Below, piece by piece: positions 1-7,456 of a DNA stretch of 64,000 nucleotides. The notes under the pieces were generated by a model. The model saw only the letters and a program-made list of their open reading frames with translations. It was not told where the DNA came from and did not search any database. The position numbers were made by a program, and so were the translations under genes. Each line of letters starts with the position of its first letter. The stretch's first letter is position 1. The DNA comes from Candidatus Devosia phytovorans. GTDB taxonomy: Bacteria > Pseudomonadota > Alphaproteobacteria > Rhizobiales > Devosiaceae. Where the stretch lies: positions 3,787,001 through 3,851,000 of the forward strand of contig CP119312.1 of assembly GCA_029202405.1 (NCBI GenBank), given 5' to 3'.

Positions 1-106
1 TGGCGGTATTATGCTTGGTCAGAGCGGCGAAAATGAAGGCGATGTCGGCCACGCCCACGGTGGCAAAGAGCGTCGCAAAGGCGACGAAGAATGTGGTTGT
101 GGGCAT
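1..106 (-). CDS. MarC-like membrane protein, N-terminal fragment
   Basis: The first 35 codons of a leftward gene that runs off the window. Reading from the ATG at 106, the peptide begins MPTTTFFVAFATLFATVGV and continues into a hydrophobic stretch ending FAALTKHNTA. This resembles the first membrane helix and following loop of MarC-family (NAAT) inner-membrane proteins, whose substrates are poorly known. It starts 3 nt after the stop of the antitoxin gene at 110, so it may be cotranscribed with the toxin-antitoxin pair. The call rests on a short N-terminus; another small multi-helix membrane family is possible. Confidence 0.55.
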   Translation of the reverse strand, partial: MPTTTFFVAFATLFATVGVADIAFIFAALTKHNTA

Positions 107-109
107 GGG

Positions 110-490
110 CTAGATTGCCAGCCAACCGGTGGGCAGGTCGAGAGCCTCGGCAATCCTTGCTGCAGCGTCGCGGGAGAGAAGGATCTCTTCGGATTCGATG
201 CCGGCCAGTTCGACTTCGCCCAAGCCACTCGCATGACTGAGTTCTGCCAAGCTCAAGCCGCGCCATTCCCTGTAGGCGCGCGCACGGCCTTTTCCGCCCA
301 AAATGGCGGCGGTCACGTCGGAAGGCAGGATGTCCTCAGGGCGCGCGTCGGCCATAGCTGCGTCGAAAGCTGCAACATCCATGCCGTCCTCAAAAGCCTC
401 ATCGCGCTGGGCGAGCAAGGCCTCATATTCGGCACGCGACATGATCACCATTTCCTCTCCGGCTGGTGTGGTGATGGTCTGGATACCCAT
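110..490 (-). CDS. Antitoxin: Phd-like segment plus XRE helix-turn-helix
   Basis: A 126-aa protein encoded just downstream of a RelE/ParE-like toxin gene, with an 8-nt gap. Residues 1-30 contain GEEMVIMSRAEYEALL, resembling the short DNA-binding and dimerisation segment of Phd/YefM antitoxins. Residues 70-126 form a helix-turn-helix (WRGLSLAELSHASGLGEVEL) of the XRE type seen in HigA-like antitoxins. The middle is acidic and probably flexible. Expected role: neutralise the toxin by direct binding and repress the pair. The toxin-first order matches HigBA-type pairs. The family assignment is from sequence character; neutralisation is inferred. Confidence 0.75.
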   Translation of the reverse strand: MGIQTITTPAGEEMVIMSRAEYEALLAQRDEAFEDGMDVAAFDAAMADARPEDILPSDVTAAILGGKGRARAYREWRGLSLAELSHASGLGEVELAGIESEEILLSRDAAARIAEALDLPTGWLAI

Positions 491-498
491 GCTCGCTC

Positions 499-744
499 CT
501 ATCGGTAGGTCGTGGTGTCGCGCTTGCCGAGCTGGATCACCAGGATCGTTATCCGATCCTCGTCAAAGATCACGCGATAGCGGCCTATCCGAAGTCGAAA
601 GCCGGATCGCCCCTGCAAAGCCTTTATATCACCAATGCCGGTCGTGGCGTAAAGATCGAGGCCGGCCTCGATCTGCTGCTGAGCCGCAAGAGGCAGCGCG
701 TCGAACATTCTCGTCGCCGCCGGTGACATGACGATGGTCTTCAA
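499..744 (-). CDS. RelE/ParE family toxin
   Basis: A small basic protein of about 81 aa with the RelE/ParE pattern: an N-terminal helical part (PLAAQQQIEAGLDLYATTG), then KALQGRSGFRLRIGRYRVIFDEDRITILVIQLGKRDTTTYR, where GxxRxRxGxYRVIF and the terminal H/R-rich strand are typical. Such toxins either cut ribosome-bound mRNA (RelE, HigB) or poison gyrase (ParE); sequence alone does not settle which. The start is uncertain: TTG at 762, TTG at 744 and ATG at 729 are all in frame. TTG 744 was preferred because it yields the usual MKTIVMSP-like N-terminus and has a G-rich stretch upstream. Confidence 0.75.
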   Translation of the reverse strand: MKTIVMSPAATRMFDALPLAAQQQIEAGLDLYATTGIGDIKALQGRSGFRLRIGRYRVIFDEDRITILVIQLGKRDTTTYR

Positions 745-777
745 GATGCAGCCCCAGAGCAACTCGACACCATAGTA

Positions 778-1161
778 TCACATCATCCGTGCCAAGGTTG
801 CCAGACCTGCCAGGGCCAGCAGCGCAGCCCCGTCGATCCAGCCCTTTCCCCTGACCAGCCAAGCCGGTCTCGGCCGTGTCGTCGGCAGGTAGCGGATCAG
901 CCAGACCGCGCCATAGGCGACCCAGACCAGGAAAAAGCCGACCATGGGCAGGTCGGCGAGGTCGGTGCGGTTGAAGCCGACCATGACGCGGGTGACGCCG
1001 GCGCCGAGCAGGATGAAAAGCAGATAGGCGCCCAGCACGAAGGCCGAATTGCGCCAGTAGGCCAGGGTAAGGCGGGCATCGACCGGCCAGTTGCGGCGCT
1101 GCCAGCGCCTGAGCAGGAACCAGCCGATGCCGCCCAGGATCGCCGTCAGCAGCAACCACAT
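778..1161 (-). CDS. Small inner-membrane protein of unknown function
   Basis: A 127-aa hydrophobic protein with about four predicted membrane segments: residues 2-17, 38-60, 70-90 and 108-125. Basic residues follow the first segment (RRWQRRNW), suggesting the cytoplasmic side. No catalytic motif is visible and the family is not recognised. Its ATG shares one base with the TGA of gshB (TGATG), so the two genes are translationally coupled. That links its expression to glutathione synthesis but says nothing certain about function. Confidence 0.7.
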   Translation of the reverse strand: MWLLLTAILGGIGWFLLRRWQRRNWPVDARLTLAYWRNSAFVLGAYLLFILLGAGVTRVMVGFNRTDLADLPMVGFFLVWVAYGAVWLIRYLPTTRPRPAWLVRGKGWIDGAALLALAGLATLARMM

Positions 1162-2105
1162 CAGGCGCGACGCTTTTCGATGGCATCCCAGATCATGACG
1201 GCAATATCGGGCCCGCCGAAGCGCTTGATCTCGCGGATGCCGGTGGGGGAGGTGACGTTGATCTCGGTGAGGTAGTCGCCGATGACGTCGATGCCGACGA
1301 AAATCATGCCACGCTCTTTCAGTGCCGGCGCGATGGTGGCGCAGATTTCCTTTTCGCGCTCGGTGAGCGGAGAGAGTTCGGGGCGGCCGCCGACATGCAT
1401 GTTGGAACGCGCTTCTCCTTCGGCGGGGATGCGGTTGAGGCCGGCGACGGGTTCGCCGTCGATGATGATGATCCGCTTGTCGCCCTTGCGCACATCCGGC
1501 AGGTATTTCTGGATCATGAAGGGTTCGCGGTAGTTGGCCTCGAAAAGCTCGAGCAGGCTCGCGAGATTATGGTCGCCTTCCTGGATGAAGAAGACGCCGG
1601 CGCCGCCATTGCCGTAGAGTGGCTTGACGATGATATTGCCGTGCTCCTTGCGGAAGTCATGGATCATCTGGCGATCGCGGGTCACCAGCGTCGGCGGCAT
1701 CAGCTCGGGGAAATCGGTGACGAGGATCTTTTCGGGCGCGTTGCGCACGGTCGCGGAAGGATTGACCACCAGCACCTTGGGCTCGAGCTTTTCGAGCAGA
1801 TGGGTGATGGTGATGTAGTTCATGTCGAAGGGCGGATCCTGGCGCATCAGCACCACATCCTGGGTCGAGAGGTCGACACGCCTGGCCTCGCCGAGGATGA
1901 AGTGCTCGCCCCTGGGCTTGTCCGCAACGGTGATCGGCTGAGCCAGTGCCGAAACCGTCTGGCCGCGCAGGGCAAGGGTGTCGGGCGTATAGTGCAGCAG
2001 CTCGTGACCGCGGGCCTGCGCCTCCAGCATCATGGCGAAAGTGGAATCGCCCAAGGGATTGATGGTGGCGACATGGTCCATCTGGACCGCGACTTTGAGC
2101 TTCAT
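1161..2105 (-). CDS. gshB: Glutathione synthase
   Basis: ATP-dependent ligase that joins gamma-glutamylcysteine and glycine in the cytoplasm, the last step of glutathione synthesis. The 314-aa length is that of the family. It begins MKLKVAVQMDHVATINPLGDST, the conserved N-terminus, so the ATG at 2105 was chosen over an in-frame start further upstream. The ATP-grasp fold shows KPLYGNGGAGVFF in the nucleotide loop and GIDVIGDYLTEINVTSPTG near the C-terminus, which supplies metal and substrate contacts. It follows yraN by 8 nt and is coupled to the downstream membrane protein. The rsmI-yraN-gshB order is common in Rhizobiales. Confidence 0.97.
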   Translation of the reverse strand: MKLKVAVQMDHVATINPLGDSTFAMMLEAQARGHELLHYTPDTLALRGQTVSALAQPITVADKPRGEHFILGEARRVDLSTQDVVLMRQDPPFDMNYITITHLLEKLEPKVLVVNPSATVRNAPEKILVTDFPELMPPTLVTRDRQMIHDFRKEHGNIIVKPLYGNGGAGVFFIQEGDHNLASLLELFEANYREPFMIQKYLPDVRKGDKRIIIIDGEPVAGLNRIPAEGEARSNMHVGGRPELSPLTEREKEICATIAPALKERGMIFVGIDVIGDYLTEINVTSPTGIREIKRFGGPDIAVMIWDAIEKRRA

Positions 2106-2113
2106 GATGGTTC

Positions 2114-2503
2114 TCAGCGGGCTTGAAAGGCGTTGACTATGTGGCGCGGCCAGCGACCGCGCGCAAGGAATATGATGTCGAAGCGCAGATCGGTCTGCGC
2201 ATGCCGCGGGTGCTTGGCCAGCCAATAGTCCGCTGCAGCCATGATGCGGCGATCATTGATGGATTCGAGCGTTTGCAATTCGCTGGCGGTGCTGGTGCGC
2301 GCCTTGACCTCGACGAAGACAATCGTGCCGAAACGCTCCACCACGAGGTCAATTTCGCCGAGCGGCGTTTTGAAGCGGCGGGCGAGGATGCGATAGAATT
2401 TGCAGCGCAGATACCAGGCGGCCAGCGCTTCGCCGCGGTGGCCACCGAAGTAGGCTCTGACCCGCGCCTTATTTTTGCTCTTTGAGGGCGAGGGCGGCAT
2501 CAT
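2114..2503 (-). CDS. yraN: YraN/UPF0102 family endonuclease-like protein
   Basis: A protein of about 129 aa with the restriction-endonuclease-like fold signature GEIDLVVERFGTIVFVEVKAR, where the Asp and the ExK pair form the putative nuclease centre. The N-terminal GHRGEALAAWYLRCKFYRILARRF is also typical. Its biological role is not established. ATG 2503 was chosen because AAGGA lies 5 nt upstream; ATGs at 2509 and 2500 are alternatives. The start overlaps the 3' end of rsmI by about 35 nt, so translation is probably coupled. The rsmI-yraN pairing is widely conserved. Confidence 0.9.
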   Translation of the reverse strand: MMPPSPSKSKNKARVRAYFGGHRGEALAAWYLRCKFYRILARRFKTPLGEIDLVVERFGTIVFVEVKARTSTASELQTLESINDRRIMAAADYWLAKHPRHAQTDLRFDIIFLARGRWPRHIVNAFQAR

Positions 2504-3356
2504 AGACATCCTTGCGCTTGAGGCCATATTTCTGGGTCACCGCGTCGACGGCAACCCGCAGGGGCTGGTCGGCCATGGCTGCGAGCAGGTCAGCTTTCCA
2601 ATCAGCTTCGTCAGGTGCGGCGGCTTCGGCAGCACCAGCCACGACGATCACCGCCTCGCCTCTAGTTGCGTCCTCGGCAAATTGCGCCGCTAGGTCGGCA
2701 AGGGTTCCGCGAAACACGCGTTCGAAGCGCTTGGTCAGTTCCAGCGCCACCGCTGCCTGGCGGGTGCCCCAGATCTCGGCCATGGCCGCCAGGGTATCAT
2801 CGAGCCGACGCGGGCTTTCATAGAAGACGAGCGTTTCACGTGAATCGCTCAGCGTTCTTATTGCATTGGCGCGGGCGCCGGCCTTGTTGGGCAGGAAGCC
2901 ATGGAAGGCAAAGGCATCAGTGGGCAGGCCAGCGACGACCAGGGCCGAAAGTAGAGCCGAGGCGCCCGGAATGGGAAAGACCGGCTGGCCCGCTTCAGCC
3001 ATGGCGCGGATCAGCGGAAAGCCCGGGTCGGAAAGCAGGGGCGTGCCAGCGTCGGAAATCAACGCAATGGCTTCGCCACCGGCAATGCGGCGAACGATCT
3101 CCTCGGCTTTGGCGCGCTCATTGTGCTCATGCAACGCCATGCGGCGGGTCTTGATGCCATAGTGATCGAGCAGGCGGGCCGACATGCGGGTGTCTTCGCA
3201 AAGCACGGTCGAGGCAGCGGCCAGGGTTTCCAGCGCGCGGATGGTGATGTCGCGCAGATTGCCGATCGGGGTCGCCACGACATAAAGGCCCGGCGCCAGA
3301 GGCGGCGCCACGAAGGCCGAGCCGGCGATGAAATAGCCGGGAGTGGTTTCAGTCAT
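2469..3356 (-). CDS. rsmI: 16S rRNA 2'-O-ribose C1402 methyltransferase
   Basis: SAM-dependent methyltransferase that modifies the ribose of cytidine 1402 in the decoding centre of 16S rRNA. The 295-aa length fits the family. Motifs seen: VATPIGNLRDITIRALETL near the N-terminus, SDAGTPLLSDPGF and FPIPGASALLSAL in the tetrapyrrole-methylase-type fold. It is divergent from the LpoA-like lipoprotein gene at 3440. The coding sequence carries one of the parS-like 14-mers (2833-2846), placed where the amino-acid frame allows DSRETLVFYE. Confidence 0.96.
   Translation of the reverse strand: MTETTPGYFIAGSAFVAPPLAPGLYVVATPIGNLRDITIRALETLAAASTVLCEDTRMSARLLDHYGIKTRRMALHEHNERAKAEEIVRRIAGGEAIALISDAGTPLLSDPGFPLIRAMAEAGQPVFPIPGASALLSALVVAGLPTDAFAFHGFLPNKAGARANAIRTLSDSRETLVFYESPRRLDDTLAAMAEIWGTRQAAVALELTKRFERVFRGTLADLAAQFAEDATRGEAVIVVAGAAEAAAPDEADWKADLLAAMADQPLRVAVDAVTQKYGLKRKDVYDAALALKEQK
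2833..2846 (+). other. Dispersed parS-like site (GTTTCACGTGAATC)
   Basis: Exact copy of the asymmetric 14-mer GTTTCACGTGAATC, inside the rsmI coding sequence. The inner TTCACGTGAA is the ParB-binding palindrome core, and the right edge GAATC is a GANTC methylation site. Binding by ParB is inferred from identity to the copies next to parAB. Confidence 0.55.
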
Positions 3357-3439
3357 GCGGCAATCCGGTCGGTTGAGGTTTGGTTAAGCAATGGCGTTCA
3401 AAATGTTAACAGTCTGCTATCCATTCGAGGCGAAGCGTT

Positions 3440-4681
3440 ATGACGCATCGAATGCCAAGTCATCGCATATTCAAGGCCCTGAGCGCCATGGCGCTGCTTG
3501 GGCTTGCCGCCTGTTCGCCACTGCAACTCGGCTCGCGCACGCTCGACTTTTCCAATTTCGGCGGCAATCGCTTCGACAATGGCCCGACCAATTCCGGCGG
3601 CATGACTGCTCCGACGATGCCGACCAGCGCCGACCAGCGCTTCGGTCGCGGACCGGTACAGGTGGCGCTGCTCTTGCCGTTGTCAGGTGACCAGGCTACG
3701 GCCAGCGTTGGACAATCCCTCGCCAACGCCAGTCGCCTGGCCATCCAGTTCGTCGAGGCCAATCCCAATATCGCCGAGAATATCACCATCACCCTGCGGG
3801 ACACCGGCACCAGCGTGCAGGGCGCGACGGCGGCGGCTAGCTCGGCAGTGAGCGAAGGCGCCAAGTTGATTCTTGGTCCGCTGCGGGCCGATCAGGTGAC
3901 GGCGGCCGGTTCGGTCGCACGCAGCGCTGGCGTGCCGCTGGTCGGCTTTTCCAACAATCCGGTGGCGGCGGGGCCGGGGGTTTACCTGTTGAGCGTGTTG
4001 CCGGAAATGGAGATGAAGCGCAGCTTCGGCTGGCTCAAGGCACAGGGTCGGCGCGGTATTGCCGGGATTTTCCCGGCGACGGAATTCGGCCAAGCGCAGG
4101 AAACTGCCTTTCGCCAGCAGGCCATCGCTGCGGGCTTTTCGCCCAATGCGGTCTATACTTTCTCTGCACCCAACGAGGCGCAGCAGATCATTACCCAGGC
4201 CATGCCGCAGATCCAGCGCGGCATGATCGATACGCTCTTCCTGCCCGATCGCGCCACCGCACCGGGTTTTGGCGCCGTGCTGACGCAGGCCGGGGTGACC
4301 AATGAAATGGTGCAGGTGATGGGTTCGGCCGACTGGGAGGGCGATCCCGCCATTGCCAATGCACCGGGCCTTGCCGGAGCGGTCTATCCCGCGGTCGACC
4401 CGGCCGGCATGATGGCGATCAGTGCCGACTATCAACGCCAGTTCGGCGGCCAGCCGCATGCCCTGGCGACCATTGCCTATACGGCGACAATCCTCGCCAA
4501 TGTGAACACGCTGTCGATGGCAAACCCGCCCTATAATCCCATGCTGATGACATCGACCCAGGGCTTTAACGGCCGCGATGGCGCCTTCCGCTTCCAGGGC
4601 AATGGCAAGGCCGACTATGCGCTGGTGCTCAAGAAGATAGCGCCGGGCGGCAGCCAGATGATCGAAGGCGCCAAGCTTTAG
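3440..4681 (+). CDS. LpoA-like periplasmic-binding-fold lipoprotein (PBP activator family)
   Basis: A 413-aa protein with a type I periplasmic-binding fold, related to the C-terminal half of LpoA, which activates penicillin-binding protein 1A, and to branched-chain amino-acid binding proteins. A lipoprotein signal is clear: basic start, hydrophobic stretch ALSAMALLGLAAC, lipobox Cys at residue 25. A Ser/Asn/Pro/Thr-rich linker (26-70) precedes VQVALLLPLSGDQATASVGQSLANASRLA, the start of the binding fold. It lacks the N-terminal TPR domain of gamma-proteobacterial LpoA. ATG 3452 is an alternative start. The gene is divergent from rsmI and its stop overlaps that of hemW by 4 nt. Confidence 0.8.
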   Translation: MTHRMPSHRIFKALSAMALLGLAACSPLQLGSRTLDFSNFGGNRFDNGPTNSGGMTAPTMPTSADQRFGRGPVQVALLLPLSGDQATASVGQSLANASRLAIQFVEANPNIAENITITLRDTGTSVQGATAAASSAVSEGAKLILGPLRADQVTAAGSVARSAGVPLVGFSNNPVAAGPGVYLLSVLPEMEMKRSFGWLKAQGRRGIAGIFPATEFGQAQETAFRQQAIAAGFSPNAVYTFSAPNEAQQIITQAMPQIQRGMIDTLFLPDRATAPGFGAVLTQAGVTNEMVQVMGSADWEGDPAIANAPGLAGAVYPAVDPAGMMAISADYQRQFGGQPHALATIAYTATILANVNTLSMANPPYNPMLMTSTQGFNGRDGAFRFQGNGKADYALVLKKIAPGGSQMIEGAKL

Positions 4682-5814
4682 GCGGCGAGATCCGCGACCA
4701 CGGCGTCGAGCACCGGAAAACCCTTGTCGGTGACGCGGATATTGCCGTTGGGCAGAGTTTCGACGAAGCCATAGCCCTTGAGCGCATCGATCTGGGTGCG
4801 GGAGATCTGGCGACCCGAAATGGCGGTAAAGCGTGCCGGGGAGATGCCCTCCTTGAGCCGAAGGCCCATGACGAGGAATTCGTCGCCCTGCTCTTCCCAA
4901 GTCAGCACATCGTCGACGACAAGGCCGTGGCCCTTGGAGACGACCTGCTTCTGCCAGTCGAAGGGCATTTTCTCCGCGGCCGTGGCATGGCGCTGGTTGT
5001 TGATCATCAACCGGCCATGGGCGCCCGGACCAATGCCGGCATATTCGCCGTAGCGCCAGTAAAGCATGTTGTGCGTGCTTTCCTGGCCGGGGCGGGCATG
5101 ATTGGAAATCTCGTAGGCGGGCAGGCCCGCTTCTTTGGTCAGCTCGTGCGTCAGCTCGTAGAAGTCGGCGGCCAGGTCTTCGTTGGGCATTTTCAGCTTG
5201 CCGGCCTGATGCAGGTCGAAATAGCGCGTGCCCTGCTCGATGGTCAGCATATAGAGGCTGATATGACCCTGGGCGAGCCAGAGGCCTTCCTTGAGCTCGT
5301 CTTCCCAATCCTCGAGCGTCTGCTTGGGACGGCCGTAGATCAGGTCAAAGCTCGAGCGATCGAAGACGCTTTGCGCAATGCGGACGGCGGCGATGGCTTC
5401 GTCGACGGAATGGCGACGGCCGAGTTCGGCCAGCGGGCCCTCACGTAGCGACTGGACGCCGAGGGAGACCCGGTTCACGCCGGCCGAGCGATAGCCGCGG
5501 AAGCGATCGACCTCGACGCTGGTCGGATTGGCCTCCAGCGTGATCTCGGCCTTGGAATCGATGTCCCAATGCTTGGCGATCGCATCGATGATGCGGCCGG
5601 TGGACTGCGGATTCATCAGCGAAGGCGTGCCGCCGCCGAAAAAGATCGACTGCACCTTGCGGCCGGGCGTCATTGCCGCGGTCGTGGCGATCTCGCGCTC
5701 ATAGGCGGCGACATAGTCGATCTCATCAAAGGGGCCGCGGTGAACATGCGAATTGAAATCGCAATAGGGGCACTTGGACGCGCAGAACGGCCAGTGCACG
5801 TAAACCCCGAACAT
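4678..5814 (-). CDS. hemW: Radical SAM heme chaperone HemW
   Basis: Heme-binding radical SAM protein thought to deliver heme to respiratory enzymes; often misnamed coproporphyrinogen III oxidase. From ATG 5814 the protein is 378 aa and starts MFGVYVHWPFCASKCPYCDF, with the CxxxCxxC cluster motif at residues 11-18, then SIFFGGGTPSLM, a SAM-binding glycine motif. The C-terminal HemN domain follows (GIGPGAHGRL, AGLPAYEISNHARPG). HemW enzymes have the tight Cys spacing shown here and lack the N-terminal extension of HemN. An in-frame ATG at 5859 lies inside rdgB. The start is 10 nt after the rdgB stop, so the genes form an operon. Confidence 0.93.
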   Translation of the reverse strand: MFGVYVHWPFCASKCPYCDFNSHVHRGPFDEIDYVAAYEREIATTAAMTPGRKVQSIFFGGGTPSLMNPQSTGRIIDAIAKHWDIDSKAEITLEANPTSVEVDRFRGYRSAGVNRVSLGVQSLREGPLAELGRRHSVDEAIAAVRIAQSVFDRSSFDLIYGRPKQTLEDWEDELKEGLWLAQGHISLYMLTIEQGTRYFDLHQAGKLKMPNEDLAADFYELTHELTKEAGLPAYEISNHARPGQESTHNMLYWRYGEYAGIGPGAHGRLMINNQRHATAAEKMPFDWQKQVVSKGHGLVVDDVLTWEEQGDEFLVMGLRLKEGISPARFTAISGRQISRTQIDALKGYGFVETLPNGNIRVTDKGFPVLDAVVADLAA

Positions 5815-5824
5815 GTCGTTGGGG

Positions 5825-6469
5825 TTATGGCTCAATCTGCTGCTCCACGAACTTGGCAAAGGAGCGCGCGCGGTGGCTAAGGCCGGTTTGGCCGGGCGCC
5901 CAGGAGTGCTTCATTTCGGCCGTCATCTGGCCGAAGGTGATGTCGTAGCCATCGGGCATGAAGACGGGATCATAGCCATGGCCGCGCTCGCCGCGGGGCG
6001 GCCAGACCAGGGTGCCAAAGCACTGGCCGTGATAGATGACGTCGCGGCCATCGGGATGGGCGAGGCAGAGCGTAGCGTTGAACGAACCCTTGCGCTGGCC
6101 CGGCGAGGTGGCGTTGGCCGCCTGCAGCGCATCTTCGACGCGCTTCATGGCGTGGTTGAAATCGCGCGGTACGCCGGCCCAGTCGGCGGTATAGACGCCG
6201 GGATCGCCGTTGAGCGCATCGACGCAGAGGCCGGAGTCATCGGAAAGCGCCAGCATGCCCGAGGCCTTGGCCGCTGCATGGGCCTTGATGCGCGCGTTTT
6301 CGGCAAAGGTCGTGCCGGTTTCTTCCGGCTCGGGCAGGCCGAGTTCGCCGGCCGAGGTCAGTTCCAGCCCGAAGGGTTCGAACAGTTCCTGGAATTCCTT
6401 GAGCTTGCCGGCATTATGCGTTGCGAGAACCAGGCGATCGCCTTCCTGAAGGCGCGGGATCAAAGTCAT
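5825..6469 (-). CDS. rdgB: Non-canonical purine NTP pyrophosphatase (RdgB/HAM1)
   Basis: House-cleaning enzyme that hydrolyses ITP, dITP and XTP to monophosphates, keeping deaminated purines out of nucleic acids. The 214-aa length is typical. Motifs: LVLATHNAGKLKEFQELF at the N-terminus, ALSDDSGLCVDALNGDPGVYTADWAG in the centre, GYDPVFMPDG and SHRARSFAKF near the end. ATG 6469 overlaps the stop of a 46-codon ORF by 4 nt (ATGA). It sits in a run rph, small ORF, rdgB, hemW; the rph-rdgB-hemW order is conserved in Rhizobiales. Confidence 0.96.
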   Translation of the reverse strand: MTLIPRLQEGDRLVLATHNAGKLKEFQELFEPFGLELTSAGELGLPEPEETGTTFAENARIKAHAAAKASGMLALSDDSGLCVDALNGDPGVYTADWAGVPRDFNHAMKRVEDALQAANATSPGQRKGSFNATLCLAHPDGRDVIYHGQCFGTLVWPPRGERGHGYDPVFMPDGYDITFGQMTAEMKHSWAPGQTGLSHRARSFAKFVEQQIEP

Positions 6470-6606
6470 TTGCTGGCCCTCGGCTTGGCATCGAGCGCGC
6501 GCGACACGTCGTGCCAGAGCGCGCAATGCTCGGGCGAAATGGGGCGCTGGGCAACGGCTGGCTTTTCAGTGGTTCCAGCGACCTTCTTGAGCAACCAGCC
6601 GATCAT
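6466..6606 (-). CDS. Small 46-aa protein coupled to rph and rdgB
   Basis: A short ORF that exactly bridges rph and rdgB. Its ATG (6606) overlaps the rph TGA by 4 nt, and its TGA (6466) overlaps the rdgB ATG by 4 nt. The peptide begins MIGWLLKKVAGTTEKPAV and ends LDAKPRASK; it has a short amphipathic start, a His-Cys pair in the middle (EHCALWHDV) and no recognisable domain. The two ATGA junctions are hard to obtain by chance and match the style of the neighbours, so it is probably translated. It could also serve mainly to couple ribosomes from rph to rdgB. Confidence 0.6.
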   Translation of the reverse strand: MIGWLLKKVAGTTEKPAVAQRPISPEHCALWHDVSRALDAKPRASK

Positions 6607-7316
6607 GCGAGTGCCGCCTGCTGGATCGTGGTCAATTCGCCAATGCCCTGTTCAGCCAGCACCATGAGCTGATCAAGCTCTTCGCGAGAGAAGGGGGCGC
6701 CTTCGGCGGTGCCCTGGATTTCGACGAATTTTCCGGTGCCGGTCATGACGAAATTGGCGTCGGTATGGGCCTCGACGTCTTCGAGATAGTCGAGATCAAG
6801 TAGGGGCGTACCGCGATAGATGCCACAAGACACGGCCGCGACCGAATCGCGCAAAGCCTTGCCCTTGGTCAGTTTGCGCTCGTCCATCCACTTGATGGCA
6901 TCGGCCAGCGCCACATAGGCGCCGGTGATCGAGGCGGTGCGGGTGCCGCCATCGGCTTCGAGCACGTCGCAGTCGAGCGTCACCTGGTTTTCGCCCAGCA
7001 GCGGCAGGTCGACAATGGCGCGGAGCGAGCGGCCGATCAGGCGCTGGATTTCCTGGGTACGGCCGGTCTGCTTGCCGGCGGTGGCTTCACGGCGGGTGCG
7101 CGAGCCGGTAGCGCGGGGCAGCATGCCATATTCGGCGGTGACCCAGCCCTGGCCCTTGCCGCGCAGCCAGCCGGGGAGACTGGTTTCAACCGTGGCGGTG
7201 ACCAGAACCTTGGTATTGCCGAACGAGACGAGGCACGAACCCTCCGCCTTCATGGCGACATTGCGCTCGATCTTTACGTCGCGCATCTGGTTGGGCTCAC
7301 GTCCGGAAGGTCGCAT
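6603..7316 (-). CDS. rph: Ribonuclease PH
   Basis: Phosphorolytic 3'-to-5' exoribonuclease that trims tRNA precursors. The 237-aa length matches full-length RNase PH. It begins MRPSGREPNQMRDVKIERN and shows GNTKVLVTATVE, GWVTAEYGMLPRATGSR, RTQEIQRLIGRSLRAIVDL and DCDVLEADGGTRTASITGA, covering the phosphate and active-site elements. It is divergent from hrcA across a 140-nt region holding a CtrA box, and is the first gene of the leftward run leading to hemW. Confidence 0.97.
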   Translation of the reverse strand: MRPSGREPNQMRDVKIERNVAMKAEGSCLVSFGNTKVLVTATVETSLPGWLRGKGQGWVTAEYGMLPRATGSRTRREATAGKQTGRTQEIQRLIGRSLRAIVDLPLLGENQVTLDCDVLEADGGTRTASITGAYVALADAIKWMDERKLTKGKALRDSVAAVSCGIYRGTPLLDLDYLEDVEAHTDANFVMTGTGKFVEIQGTAEGAPFSREELDQLMVLAEQGIGELTTIQQAALA

Positions 7317-7340
7317 CAGAAATCCGCTCGAAAATTACCG

Positions 7341-7355
7341 TTAACCGCCTCTTAA
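7341..7355. promoter_or_regulatory. CtrA box TTAA-N7-TTAA between rph and hrcA
   Basis: TTAA-CCGCCTC-TTAA, a perfect match to the spacing and half-sites of the CtrA cell-cycle regulator box. It lies 25 nt before the rph ATG and about 100 nt before hrcA. No TTAGCACTC-type CIRCE element was seen here, so HrcA does not obviously regulate itself from this region. Confidence 0.45.
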
Positions 7356-7456
7356 CGCTCATTGGCCGGGCTCACAAGACGCGCCGGCTTGGCGCGCGGC
7401 AGCAATGCGCTTAAATGAGGGCCTAGGGTTAAAGCGGAAGATTTTATCCAAAACTC

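Noticed and set aside
7317..7456. CIRCE operator expected upstream of hrcA
   Set aside because: No TTAGCACTC-N9-GAGTGCTAA-like repeat was found.
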